From NCBI GenBank assembly GCA_028023455.1, contig JAQFVV010000204.1, forward strand, positions 763,501-827,500: 64,000 nt of DNA. Direction: 5' to 3'. The position numbers and the translations under genes were made by a program. How positions within the stretch are numbered: the stretch's first letter is position 1; each line of letters begins with the position of its first letter. This DNA is from Epiperipatus broadwayi. Its lineage: Eukaryota; Onychophora; Udeonychophora; Euonychophora; Peripatidae. Shown here in pieces: positions 50,945 to 63,455 of this stretch. A model generated the notes under the pieces. That model saw nothing but the letters and a program-made list of their open reading frames with translations. It did not search any database and was not told the DNA's origin.

Positions 50945-51045
50945 CACTTTTTGAATCAGGAACGTAAAAGTAACCAACTGATCAAGCGAAAGTAACTAAC
51001 TGATTTATCAAGTAACTAACTTATCAAGTGAAAATCACCGACTGA
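50945..51045. repeat. Four-unit minisatellite, about 21-23 bp
   Basis: Units AAAAGTAACCAACTGATCAA, AAAGTAACTAACTGATTTAT, AAGTAACTAACTTATCAAGT and AAAATCACCGACTGACTTTA follow one another with small spacers. They lie immediately downstream of the TATA motif when read on the minus strand. Repeated CAGT/TAGTTA strings at an apparent start region are reminiscent of initiator repeats in some LTRs. Confidence 0.7.
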
Positions 51046-51075
51046 CTTTAAAAGGTCTTATGGGCTCTTTTTATA
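51030..51075 (-). promoter_or_regulatory. TATA box plus initiator-like motif (possible LTR promoter)
   Basis: On the minus strand TATAAAAAGAGCCC (51,075-51,062) is followed about 31 bases later by TCAGTC (51,045-51,040), an initiator-like sequence. That spacing fits a pol II core promoter. A purine tract, AAGAAGAATGGGGGAGG, lies about 220 bases upstream on the same strand, as a polypurine tract would before an LTR. No LTR ends or PBS were found, so a solo-LTR reading is only a hypothesis. Confidence 0.3.
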
Positions 51076-51399
51076 CACTATCTCTATAATCCCCTTACAA
51101 AGAACATTTAATTAACAACATGTTTTTATACAGATAAGGCTCGAAATACCATTTTTAGCTATTTTAAATCATTCGACAACAACTGATAAATGATTTGTTT
51201 TCGATCTTAATTGCGATTGACAATTTTTAATTAAAGGCAACAAGCTGAATTTAAACAAAGATTATTTTAGCATTTCGAGCCTCCCCCATTCTTCTTTGTT
51301 GTCACATTAAATACACACAGATATAAAAATAATTACAAATATATAAGCAAATGTATTTTCCAGCAATAAAATTATTGCTTTAGTCATAATATATATATC

Positions 51400-52094
51400 T
51401 ACGCATCACTCAAACTACTGTTTTATTTTACTAAATAAAAATTAATTTTACTAATTTTTCTAATGATTCAGCATACAGTGTGTGAGTGAATAGCATATAT
51501 TTATAGCAAGGTCTGAATTGCGGACCCCTAGGAGGTTAGTATAGATGGTGAAACATGAAGCATCGATGATGATTAGACATGGATTGCTTCAATATATATA
51601 TATATATATTAGTTTTAGGTCACTGAAAATTATAAAATATTTATTTTAAACACAATGAAACCATAATGAATTCCATTCAGATCACATTTATAATAATAAA
51701 TCAATAAATCTTATTAAAATTGCAAATTTGATGTGGATATAAATATCGTATTGGTATAAAATTGGGGAAATAGGTACTATATGGTTATTAAAACATTTAC
51801 CTCTTCATAAATGAGAAATTGATTTGACAAACCAATAGCCCATATGGCACAACAGTTAGAGACTACTAATTTAATGAAATCTGGAATTTAAGAAACACAA
51901 TAGTATGTATGCTAATAATGGGACTATACATGTGTATTCTGGAACTTAAGTACCTTATTCACACAATCATAATCTAAATCTAATTGGTTAATAAACACTG
52001 CTAACTATTATGAATGTGTCTAATGTTGATAGTGAATTCTAGTAATATTACTATAGGCAAAATTGCATATCAATGATATTGAATCATTTATGAA

Positions 52095-52185
<91 letters not shown>

Positions 52186-53460
52186 ATTGGACTCATGTAA
52201 AAAAAATAAAGTAAATAAACCTAGAATTTCTACTTTAATGAATGATAATGGTTTATTTACATTTGTAGATATGATCTATGTTACTTAAAATAGATGTCAT
52301 AAATAACATTTAAATTATAATAACTAAGCATGTATTTACACTATGGATGGTGTAAAAAATACTATTTCAAATCAAAGGAAGACACACATTTAGCTAAATT
52401 ATGTGAACAATAATTTAATAAAAAAAATTGCTAACTTTTTACTGTATATGCTAGGATAGCAGACCTAAATAAGTTAGCTTGGTAAACTTCACTCAATGGT
52501 TGTTTACACTTTTAGCCACTTAAGATAACTTCCCTTAATTGAATGTATATGTAATTGTTTGCTTTATATAAACACATATACATGAATTGAATCTTCACTA
52601 CATGCATAATAAAATTTAAATAAAATTGAAAACTCTGTAATGTTATTGAAATATTCAATTGTCAAGTATTTGCCATATTTGGTTGGATGTAAGTTCTTGT
52701 AAGTATTCTATTAAAATGAAATAATAATAATAATACAAAATATTTGAGTGGGGTTATTGGAATAATCCAGTATAATTTTCCTAACAATAGTTATGCACTT
52801 TGAGTAATCCACTTCCTTTTTAAATATATATCCAAATGCAAGTTTCAACAAATAATAATTCCTGTGTCATTTACCAAATAATAGTATCATAATCCCTTTT
52901 AATATCAGCTATAAATTTATTCATTTATTTATTGCATTGTCCACAAAGATTAACTTATATATTTATAATCCCCACTATATGTATAATACATGTATTACCA
53001 ATAGGATGTGAGAAACAGGCTATATCCGATAGATGACATCATGGTCTCATGATTTAAACTTGATATATTATCATTCACTATTTTCTTCTCTCTTTTTTTT
53101 TAATGTTGAAATATAATTTAGTTTCTTGGAGACGATATTTTATTTCATTTATAATAGTTAACATTTTATTTCTGGTATGCATGCCTTTATAGGTTTATAT
53201 TTGTTTTATATATGTATGATTTAAATTCGAATGGTAAGTTTTCTGAAAGAAAGAACAAGTTTTGCAATTTGATAGAAGTCATGTTTCTGTTGCTATATGA
53301 CCTTAATCTACATCCTGGTCCATATAGAATAGATGTCAATATCATTTGTCCTTAGCACTTCATATTATACTGTTCTTTTATAAACGATTTTATTAATATG
53401 TATATTGCTTCTAAATAAAATATATTGAATTAAATGTAGTTTTGTCAAGATAGTAAGAGA
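51400..53460. other. AT-rich DNA without recognised genes
   Basis: Apart from TA arrays no feature is visible. A GAAGCA/TGCTTC hairpin-like pair lies at about 51,559-51,592. Confidence 0.4.
52099..52183. repeat. Interrupted (TA)n array with inverted flank
   Basis: Two TA runs are split by TTCAATATCA (52,141-52,150). The inverse TGATATTGAA occurs at about 52,074-52,083 before the first run, so the first TA run is the loop side of a hairpin able to extrude. Confidence 0.9.
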
Positions 53461-53482
53461 AGCCATAAACATATACAATCCA

Positions 53483-53584
53483 GTCAAGCGTTAGTAGTTG
53501 AGAGGTCAGCACAGCTGCCTTACAAGCAGTTGTCCCAGATTAGCAGGTTCGCTTCCTGGCCGATGCTATGACACGTGGAAACAA
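53483..53584 (+). mobile_element. tRNA-derived SINE, about 102 bp, with target-site duplication
   Basis: The A box TAGTTGAGAGG (about 53,495-53,505) and B box GGTTCGCTTCC (53,547-53,557) keep near-consensus pol III promoter sequence. The body is GAGGTCAGC, CTGCCTTACAAGCAG, then CTGGCCGATGCTATGACAC. Flanks AAACATATACAATCCA (53,467-53,482) and AAACATATGCAATCCA (53,585-53,600) match at 15 of 16 bases, a target-site duplication made by LINE-type integration. The SINE has almost no body beyond the tRNA part. A related copy interrupts the hAT element at 62.9 kb. Confidence 0.85.
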
Positions 53585-53726
53585 AAACATATGCAATCCA
53601 AAAAATAATAAAGTAGAATTTTATCTCTGTTGTGTTTAAAAAAAATAACATCTCTTTTTCTTATTGCTATCCAATTTACCTCAAGGATTTCGTTAAGTTA
53701 TTGCTTCAAACAATTGTTGTTATAGT

Positions 53727-53832
<106 letters not shown>

Positions 53833-54804
53833 ATGCAACATATAACATATATCACTCATTTATTAATGTACAAATAAATAGTGTTATTTTAATAAAAATA
53901 TTCCTAAAATTAAAGTGTTTCATTTTTCTTTTATATTAGCAATCTAAAATGCAGTGCAACCAAATAAATAATTTCAAAATAAGGTTTCATTATTTATTTA
54001 TCAAAGATTAGCATCCATAAGAAATATATATTGCTATCGTTTCCATATTAAGCAAAATATATTTTCTCCTTTTAAAATATAATTAATTTTAATTTTCCTC
54101 AAAGAATTCAATGTTGAACTACTTTCTAAATCTAATAAAAAAATTAAGGGCAAAATATTATCTTGAATTTCATGAAAGATGATGTATTTTTCAAATGATG
54201 CAAGCTGATTGGCAGTTTTAATGATTAATAATCCAAAATAAAATACTAGACTAATATTTAAAAAAACAAAACAATTAAGGCTATATGTATATAATTATGT
54301 GTGTCAGGAACATCCCAGATGCCACAATATATATATATAATCAAAATAAATTTTAGCCTATTTTAGTTTGTTTTAATTTTTTTTAGTAATGTGCAAAATG
54401 TATACATGTAACATCTGTGTTTTGAATTATTGCAATAAATATTAATGCATAAAAAGTTGTGCACATGTATACATTGTACAATTTTTAATACGTAAAACTC
54501 GGCCTACTGCTTTCAATTTTACTTTAAAATATTTGTAATTATAATAATAAGAACACTAAAATGTAAAAAGCCATAAAAAATATTTTAATTACAACTAAAT
54601 ATTAACATCCAGTATACACAAAATTTTACTAGTCACTACAAATTATTTTTTATGCAAACATATGTATAAAAACAAAATAGGCTAATCATTTATTAACAAA
54701 TACAATTAATTCTGGAACTATAAAAATATTATTATATTAAAAAATATACAAGTCTAAATTTTAGCAAAAAATATTATACAGTACTTAATGATTAAATTGT
54801 TATT

Positions 54805-54925
54805 TTTTAAGTATCTTGTAGTATAGTGACTAACTTTATCTCAGTTATACTCATAATGAAGAATTTGAATTCTGGCAGTTGAACCTTGAAATTTTATTGG
54901 ACTAAGAATTGGCTTATTGTTTTTT
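54805..54925 (+). repeat. tRNA-headed SINE remnant
   Basis: The A box TAGTATAGTG (54,819-54,828) and a B-box-like GAATTTGAATTCT (54,861-54,873) have tRNA-like spacing. The A-box region matches the minus-strand SINE at 46.3 kb. The body TTGAAATTTTATTGG is diverged. Confidence 0.5.
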
Positions 54926-55494
54926 TTATCAAATAGATGATATATGAGTATATAATACAAGGACTGCAAAAATTCTTGTAATATTAATGCTGATGGAGAT
55001 GCTTTTCCAATGGTTACTAAATATTTGATTTTTCTTTAACATTTTTAATCAATATTATAATAAGTTAACTTTTGAGTGAATAAAAATATTATTTGGTTAT
55101 GATTGCTGAAAAAGCTCTGATTTTTAAAAATCTATGTACAATGATATATTTTTAAAATTTGTTATTTTTTATCATCATTATCATCCTAATCATTAAGTAC
55201 CAAAAGGTATCAACTTTGAATCAATTTCTAAAAAATTAATATAAAGAAATGGTTGCAATATCTTTCTTCCATCTACTTTGAAATGAAATTTATTTTTATA
55301 ATTAACAAAATCATCATTTTTGATGTTACTTTTCACAAGTTAGTAATAAATTATTCAGAAAAAATAAAACAAACAGAAAAATGACAAAAGTTAAAAACAA
55401 TGTTAAGGACTGTTATTATTAATAATATATATAAAATAATTTATAATAAACATGTTTTCTTGCTGTGAATTAAAAAGCCCCAAAAATTTTTTTT

Positions 55495-55667
55495 TCAACC
55501 ACAATTGAGTTTTTTTATATTTAACATGAAATGAAGGGGCAGGGTCTCCAGAAATGAATTAATTTAGTTACTTATTATAAAAACTACTGATTAAAAATTA
55601 ATTAATTTCTGAACACCTCAATCTTTTATCTTAAATTAAATATAAAAAAATCCCAATTGTGGTTGAA
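55495..55667. mobile_element. MITE-like palindromic element, about 173 bp
   Basis: The termini TTCAACCACAATTG (55,495-55,508) and CAATTGTGGTTGAA (55,654-55,667) are perfect 14-base inverse copies. Similarity continues inward as an AT-rich arm to about 30 bases, then more loosely toward the middle. It cannot encode a protein. A clear target-site duplication is not visible. Confidence 0.6.
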
Positions 55668-57586
55668 GAAAATGATTATTTTTTGACTTTTTAGTGCATA
55701 ATAAATAAAAGCACTTATTATAAAATATTATTTTTAATTGTTTAGTATTAGAATATTTTTTGTAATTATTCTTATTTAAAACAGAGGATAAAAATAATGA
55801 TACAATCTGTGTAACTTTTTAAAGAAATTTGCTGCACATTAAAAATTGATTTCAATATTATTTTATTTATAAAAGTTTTTTTTAAAAAATAAACTTTTAA
55901 AATCAAAAGAAAATAAAATTTCTTTTATTTTAAAAGATGCAAATTTTATATTCAATTAAAATTAATATTTGTTTTTGTTTTTATTTAAAATGATTATTAA
56001 TATGTTTTAATGTAATATTTTTTTCTAATAAAAGCATTTAGAAAAGTATCACCCTCTCATTCACATCATCAAAACTTATTAAACCAATATCAGGGTGTTT
56101 AAAAATTGGTTGGTCAACACTTTTACATTATATAAGCCACTTGATAACCTTGAAATATTTTATTATAATACTGCATTGTCATCAATTTCTGACACTTGTA
56201 CAAAATAAGAAAATCCATTTGATAAAAATATGTTAAAAATCAATTATAAAATTTAATCTAAACAAACAAATAGAATTTCTCAATTAAATAAAAGCATTTA
56301 AAAAATAAAAAAGAAGTAATGTAAAATTGTTTTTAAATTTTTTAACACAAAATGAAGCTATTAATAAAAAAAAATGTTATAAATATCAATAACATCTGAG
56401 ATTTGGCAAATTCATATTCAATACCTTTTGGAGTTTTTTTTTTTTGTATTAATTTTCTTTCTCAAGACATAATCGTGTAACTAATGCTTTTAGATAATCT
56501 TTACGTGCTGCTAATCATTTTTTAAAAACAATTTTTTCTGCTTGTGTAAATAAATCTTATTTTCATACTAATTTTGTATTAAATAATAAATATGGGCTTT
56601 TTATTAGTTCTAAATAAAACTATATTTGTTAACACTTCCAAATAGATTCTTATTATTAGAGTACTTTTATAATACATACAAAATATGGAGTTTTAATGAT
56701 AACTAAATAAAACTGTATTTGTTAACTGTCTTCTATTTTATTTTATATATAGATATTACAAATTAACTTACTCTAGTCAAAATATTGATTGGTCTTCTCT
56801 CAGTAACTATTAACATTAAAGTTTCTTTTAAACTATCAATTATTTTACTAATATAATTTTAAAATCTAAGAATATATATGCTTAACATTTACTTCAATAT
56901 TGTTGCAAAATAGTTTAATTCTACACACAATATTTTAATAATAATCATGAATACCTTAAGAAGCATAATTCTTCTTAAAAGCCAATTATGATAAATTCAA
57001 ATTTTGTTTATTTCATTATAAAATAAATATAAACATTTCACTTAACAAAACTGTATAATTTACAGTTGTTAAAAATTATTAAATATATTAATTATTTATA
57101 TTTATAGAAATAAAATTTTTTACTGTCTTTTATATTTAAAAAAAGCTATTAAATACCATATCGACTATAATTCTTTTAACCAAAGGGCATGCCTCCTTCT
57201 AGTATATATTTTTTAAAATGTAACAAAATTATTTGCTAGAAATTTATAAATAAAAGTATATTTACATAAATTTTGTTTATATATTAAATGTAAAATAAAA
57301 TAGCATGCTCTTTTGTAATCTTGAAGTTCTTAGCATAACTCTTTATTTTTTTTAAATATATAAAATAACATTAATAAGATTTTTTGGCTTTTTATGATCT
57401 GTCTCTAATAAAATAAAATTATATAACTATTATCAAATGTAGTTTTTTTTTTCTTTTTGTGAAAATTTTCAATATGTATTCATAAAGAATATTTTAACTG
57501 AAAATTTACTATCTCTTCTGGTATAGATTTAATTAAATAATACTAGTTACATTATTTTCTTATTTTAACTTCATACACTTATGTAC

Positions 57587-57628
<42 letters not shown>

Positions 57629-58084
57629 AAATATCAATAGGTCGATATTTATATTTTAAAAATTTGTTATTTGTTATTAAAAAAAAAAAATCTCTTTAAG
57701 TTGAAGTTTATATATGAAATATTTAAATTTTTCTTTTATGTTTATTAAATATAGTTATTATTTGAAGTTATTATTTTATTTATATATATCGATAGTACAT
57801 CATTATAAATATTTAATTATTGAAATAAATAAGGACATATAAATTGTTGATTAAAAAAAAAAGTATTTTATTTGCAATGATTACTAAATGTAATAAATAA
57901 TTATTTATGTATATTTTAAAAGATGTTAAATTTTCGATTTGATACTTTTTATATGTATACTTAATATTTTATTTTTATTTTGATGTTAATTGTTGTAAAA
58001 GAGAACATACATATAACATGAGTTTTAAAATAGCATCTGCTGGCATAAAACCACGCGACAATAATAAGGAAGCCATTATTAGGA

Positions 58085-58390
58085 TTATTGCTTATTAAAA
58101 AATGGGATATAGAACAAACAACTGAAGGATAGAATTTTATTACATTTTATTTCTTTAAAGTTTACCATTTTTAAAATACTGAAGTAACGTATATATTTTG
58201 TAATAAACATATAAATTATGACGGGGTAATAAGGATATATCGCAGCTAGGGCTGCATCATCATCATCGCTTTCATATATTCTAAAGCAATTTTTCAATGG
58301 AACAACTAAAATTTTCAACGTATAAATTTCATCGCGTCTGGAATTAAAAGCTGGCATAGCTATCTTAAATGTATTATCGTCAATTTAATT
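58085..58390 (-). CDS. Unrecognised open frame with acidic DDDD segment
   Basis: The minus-strand ATG at 58,357 opens 90 codons: MPAFNSRRDEIYTLKILVVP, then FRIYESDDDDAALAAIYPYY, then an AT-driven hydrophobic tail. The first half has balanced residues and CG-containing codons; upstream the frame continues through IDDNTFKIA to a stop. The surroundings (58.0-58.7 kb) are CpG-bearing. It may be one exon of a gene, with a donor around the PYYP codons, but no family is recognised. Confidence 0.22.
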
Positions 58391-58699
58391 CTAATCTGGA
58401 AATAATTGTAATTGATGTACTGGATTTAACATTTTAATAAAATATGCATATATTCAAGAATTAATAATCTTCTTTAATGAAATCGTTTCGTCGTTCTTTT
58501 AATAGAATGCATTCTAAAAATAATAAAATATACAGATGAAAAAACTCATGGACTAAATTAATTCTTAAAAAGGACAATCAACTAAGTGAACTTTTAAAAA
58601 AAGGTATTTAATAATTATATATTTATATGAATGATGTGTGGATATATATATTTTTGAGATTGATATATATTTTTTTTTGTTTATTTTATTTTTCATTGT

Positions 58700-59330
58700 A
58701 AAATGTAACGTTTGTGAATGATCAATTTAAGCGTCTTGTTCTATTATAACATTAAACGTATAACAGATGATGTTTAAGATAAATATTTAAATAATTTTAA
58801 AATCTGAAAATATAATTTATAAGTTGAGGTACTAAATATTAATTATTATCTTTACATTACAACTATTAGGCAGAAATATGTCTTTATATATTTATTGTTT
58901 ATATTTATATTGGAAATATTAATATTATTTAAAGTCAAATGATAACATAAATAAAAGATGTGCTATTTATTTTATAAATAATGCCTTTGTAATTATTTAA
59001 AGATCGATACTATATTATTCTTATTTTCTTAATGCCAAAGTTATTAGTGAATTAATTGAATTTACGACTTAATAAAAGATAATTTCTTATTTCATTTATT
59101 ACTTGGTTTGTAGGTCACTTACATATATTATTTTTCATACACATATTTAGAGGTACATAAATTTATATAGTAGATGTGTATATTTGAATTTAATAAAAGT
59201 TCCTTTATTTTTGATATATATATTTGATTAGTTAGTCATATCAACCTAAAAGATAAATTATAATGAAAGATCTCATTGATTAGTATGATTTTAGATTTGT
59301 TTTATATAAAGCTAGCTGGGAGGGCAATTT
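58700..59330. other. AT-rich DNA without recognised genes
   Basis: Nothing beyond simple AT-rich sequence is seen. Confidence 0.45.
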
Positions 59331-59339
59331 AAACAATTT

Positions 59340-59655
59340 ATTAAAATATAATTGGAACAAGTTTGTTTTTCTTCATTCTTTAATATAAATGGAATAACTC
59401 ATATACGTTCCATTATATTTAACTTGCTTAATTATGAGCTACCATATAGTTTCCATTACATTTTTTATATAACCGGGATAATTTTGTCTTTCTTCAATTT
59501 AAATGGAATGTAGCAAGTACGATCCATTATATTTAACTTGCCCAAACATGGGCTACCTTAAGTTCCATTACATTTGGAGCATCCAAGTGAGGCTATGAAT
59601 TATAGGTTCCATTACATTTGGCTAGTCCAATCATGGGGCTGCTACATATACGTAT
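59340..59655 (+). repeat. Minisatellite, about 115-bp units built of about 47-bp subunits
   Basis: The motif TTCCATTA(C/T)ATTT recurs at about 59,410, 59,451, 59,522, 59,562 and 59,608, followed each time by a variant of CTTGCCCAAACATGGGCTAC. Two larger units can be seen: 59,345-59,465 and 59,466-59,575. Further shortened subunits run to 59,655, and a TA run follows. Confidence 0.75.
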
Positions 59656-59659
59656 ATAT

Positions 59660-60540
59660 ATATATAATATTGTTTTAATATTTTATGAAACTCTTGGTTT
59701 ATGATGAGTTATATAATTTAGCATTTATTAATTGGTCTTTTTTAGATTTTTTTTTTAATTTCTAAAATATTTTTTATAAAACTACTCTGGAATCATCTCA
59801 TCATAATCCTTATCACTGTTAATCTTATATCACAATGTAATCTAATAATTGCTGTTGCACTTTGGTAAAGAATTTTTAAAGTTTGATGATATATGTTTGA
59901 CAGCTTTAATCTGCTGTAGATATACTTATTGAATCAAATGAGTTTTTTTATTCTACAAAGCATAATGGCTTCTTATCCTAACTGCCTTAATATTTGAATG
60001 AGTTGTATTTTTTATATCCATTTTAAATTCCAGATTATTTATTTGATTGGTTGAATCTAAAGTGTTAACAGACAAGTTGTAATAATTTTAGTAAACATCT
60101 TGTACAAACTGATAAAAATCTATAATTTTTAAATTTTATTCTTCTATTTGTATGGTACAACTTTATCACATTGTCATTTTATATACAGATTTTGTTGCTT
60201 TTTAAAAGATATTAATGATAATTTCATTTTATAGTGTTTTTGCACTCTTCATAGATTTAATTACATTTCTCAACTCATCATTTAAAATATTTTCCTATTT
60301 CAAAATATGTTGTAATTGTAAGAGTTATTTTATTTTTTGGCAATTTATTATTACATAATTCTTTGAAAAATTATTTCAAATACTTTATTATGCAATCCCT
60401 CATTTTAATAATAATATTTATTTTTGTTATTGTGGAAACAATGTTGCATCCAATATCAAAATATTGAGTCATATTTTTTAGATTCCTTGTCAATTCACAG
60501 ATTATATATAAATGTGTGCACATAAATTATTATTTATGTA
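59660..60540. other. AT-rich DNA without recognised genes
   Basis: No coding or repeat feature is supported between the minisatellite and the hAT element. Confidence 0.45.
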
Positions 60541-61545
60541 GTATAATGAAGTGGTCTCTAAAGTAGGGTACACACATGTCAGGGATGCATGAAAAGATTT
60601 CTGGGGTGTGTGAGATAATTTGTAATAATAATTTATTTTACTAATAATTTATATGACCAAATCATCATTCAGATTTAAAAGTAGGATTCGATTTAGAGCA
60701 AATTATTCTTTACAAATTTTGCTAACATTTTCATTCTTTACTTCAACTGTACAATACTTTGCTGTGGTAAAATTAATTCAATAAAATGTATCATAAATAA
60801 GCTTATAGTTGATTCACACAGCAGTAGTGTCTCCTATTTTGAAATTTCTTACTTCATATCTATTGAACAATGTACTTAATGTCAATCAGCATAAGAATTT
60901 AGAGAAAAATATTTTGTGATTTAATATGAATTTTGTGTTTTAAATGTTGTGGCTTTTAAATATTGTCTTTATTATTTTAAGTAATAGTAATATAATAACT
61001 GATATATTAGCATTAACATATTTATCATATTAAGATTTGTATTTTGATGTTAAGAATATTATTCCACCTACTTTGTAAATAAGGAGAGTCGTAGGATTAT
61101 AATTATTAAATTACTCTTGTTAAAAGTTATTATTAGAGATTTTTCAATCAAAATATTAAAATTTAAATGCAAAAAATTTTAAAATAAAAAACAAAAGTTA
61201 ATAAAAAGATTAAAAAATTAAAGAAAAAAGAAAGAAATATATTTTTTTTAATTTGAACTTTGTTTTGGCTTGTTCTCAAACATTTGTTTTATAGTTTTTT
61301 GTTTTTAAAATTTTGACACATTCAAAATTTTTATTTAGAATAACTTTGTTTTAATTAAGACTTTTTAAATTTTATTATAAGATATTTAATTCAGGCGATT
61401 TTTTAATTAATTTCATTTAATAATTAGATTAGTTTATTCTTTGTGTTAAAAATTTATTTTTTGTAAATTTAAAAATTGTAAATTAATTTTAAAACTAACA
61501 TTAAATTACTAATTATTCAATTAGATTTTTAGATATCCCTACAAA

Positions 61546-63455
61546 ATGGACAAGTGGCTAAATAAAATAAGTCTACAAAACCTTTGAATTGGTACTTCTA
61601 CAGAAAAAAAAAACATATCAAAGCTGATACAGATGTTGCTATTAGTCTAAGCATATCTGGAAATAAAGATGATGTAAAATTAATTTCAAACAAAAATATT
61701 CCCATTAACATTTAAAGATCTCATCAAGAATTTTTAAAATATGAATTAACACATATTGTTATCAATGAGGAACCAATCCCAAAATGTGTGTTTTGTTTTG
61801 AAATTTAAACAAATAATAAGAAACCCATTCAATTAACTTGACATTTGAAAGGCAAACACCAACAGTATCAAAATAAACCAAATGGTTTTACTTTCCATTC
61901 TTCAATCACATTGTGACAACTTTTATAAATTTTACAAAACAAAATGACAAATGTTTGCAGGCATCTTTTGAAATTTCATATCTTATTGCTAAGAATAAGA
62001 AGTGTACACAGTTGGTAAAATTTTGATTTTACCTGCTGTAATAAAAATAACAGAAATCATAAATGATAAAGAATTAGCTATAAACCCTAAGACAATTCCC
62101 TTATCTGTAAATATTATTGGGAAGTGAGTAGAAATAATTGCTGATGTTATAAAGAAACAATAGAAACATTAATGTCATGCCTAAAATTTACTTTGCAATT
62201 GGATAAAAATATTGACATAGCTCACATGCCCTAGCTCTTAATTTTTGTAAGATACCTTTTTAATAATGAAGATTAAAAATAACTCTTATTTTGTGAGCCC
62301 CTTAAAGAAAAATGTAATGGGGAAGAAATATTTTTATTAATTATATAATTTCTTAAGAAAATAAATGTGGGAAAATTGTTTAAGCAATACTAGTGATGGA
62401 ATAGCTATTCTAACTAAAAAAAAGTAGAAGAATTAATGGTAAAGTTTTTGAAGTAACACCACATATAAAATTCATATATTGCATTATTCATATACAAGTT
62501 ATGGCAGTGGAAAAATGAATTCATAAAGTATTGCAAGAAGTAATTAACATAGTTAATTTGATCAAAAAAGGTTCACTCAGTAACAGATTTTTAAAAATAT
62601 TCTATGATAAAATGGAAAGCAATCATGAAAATTTGTTATATGACATAGAATCATGGCAAAGTATTGAACAATGGAACTTAAAGATTTATTGCATCTTTAT
62701 TTACTAGAAAAGGATTCTGAATGGAAATAATTTTTTGTATTGAGAAATAGTTTATGATAGTTTGCTACCTTGCAGACATCTTTGATAAAGAAATAAACTA
62801 AATGTATTGCTTCAAGGTAAAAGAGATATTTTTAATCAAGATGTGTGAAAAAATTACTGCTTTTCAGAAAAAAAATTATAATGGAAGAGGTCAGCGCGAC
62901 TGCCTTGCACTTGCAGGCAGTTGCCCGGGTTGCGGGTTCACATCCCGGCTGATCCTATGACACTTAATATATATATATATATGCAAATGTTTTCATTATT
63001 AAGTGATTTTTTCTTCAATCTGACTTTAACATATCTGAAGTAAAAACAATTTTAATTAAGCATTTAGAAAATTTGGAATGTGCATTTTCAAAGTGGTTTG
63101 GAAATTTACCAATTGGAAATTTTTCTATGGATTTTGACACCATTTATCAAAGTGAAAATTCAGCATTTGCAATAAGAACAGATAATTGATATCAGAAAAG
63201 ATGGAAAATTACAACTCAATTTCCAAAAATAACACTGTTCAATATTCAGTTATAAAATAAATTTACTGATTTAGTCACCAGAGCAATAGATGCATTGCTA
63301 CCATTTGGCTCCACTTTCTCTGCCAACGAGTAGCATTATAATCAAAAACAGAAGTAAACTGAATTTTAAACCAGATCTGCAAATAGCAATTTTTCAAATT
63401 GAATCTAGATTCATAAAATAATGGGAAAAAACAATAATTGCATCCCTCTCATTAA
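61546..63455 (+). pseudogene. hAT transposase with BED zinc finger (ZBED5-like), broken
   Basis: hAT transposases cut and join DNA at terminal repeats; the ZBED5-like group has an N-terminal BED finger. The start is MDKWLNKISLQNL. The BED finger follows as CVFCFEI then QLT-HLKGKHQQYQNKP (C-x2-C and H-x4-H kept, about 61,780-61,875). The catalytic core shows FTLQLDKNIDIAHMP (about 62,190) with the first acidic residue, and TSDGIAIL (about 62,390) in place of the CTDGA block. YLADIFDKEIN appears at about 62,768. The SINE interrupts the frame near 62,885; it resumes with MQMFSLLSDFF and later LLPFGSTFSANE. The C-terminal block ends in KKQ-LHPSH before TAA at 63,453. Many stops and frameshifts show it cannot be expressed intact. 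Confidence 0.85.
62885..62985 (+). mobile_element. tRNA-derived SINE inserted in the hAT transposase
   Basis: GAGGTCAGCGCGACTGCCTT, the B box GGGTTCACATCC and GGCTGATCCTATGACAC match the SINE at 53.5 kb. It differs in having an extra segment in the anticodon arm region. A (TA)10 run follows the 3' end. The transposase reading resumes right after, so the SINE arrived after the hAT element. The 5' end appears a few bases shorter than the 53.5-kb copy. Confidence 0.8.

Larger units (their letters stand above)
49200..51300. other. CpG-bearing island with possible exon and promoter
   Basis: CG dinucleotides are frequent here compared with the surrounding repeat-derived DNA. It contains the exon-like frame at 49,850-50,008, a donor-like GGGCGATG|GTAAGAAAAG at about 50,288-50,304, the minisatellite at about 50.95-51.04 kb and a TATA motif on the minus strand. 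The pair AGGCTCGAAAT (51,138-51,148) and its inverse ATTTCGAGCCT (51,273-51,283) faces inward. It is the most gene-like block of the window by composition, though no gene is identified. Confidence 0.35.

Noticed and set aside
53483-53584. Functional tRNA gene
   Set aside because: A and B boxes are present but acceptor-stem pairing is lacking, and a target-site duplication plus a second copy show it is a SINE.
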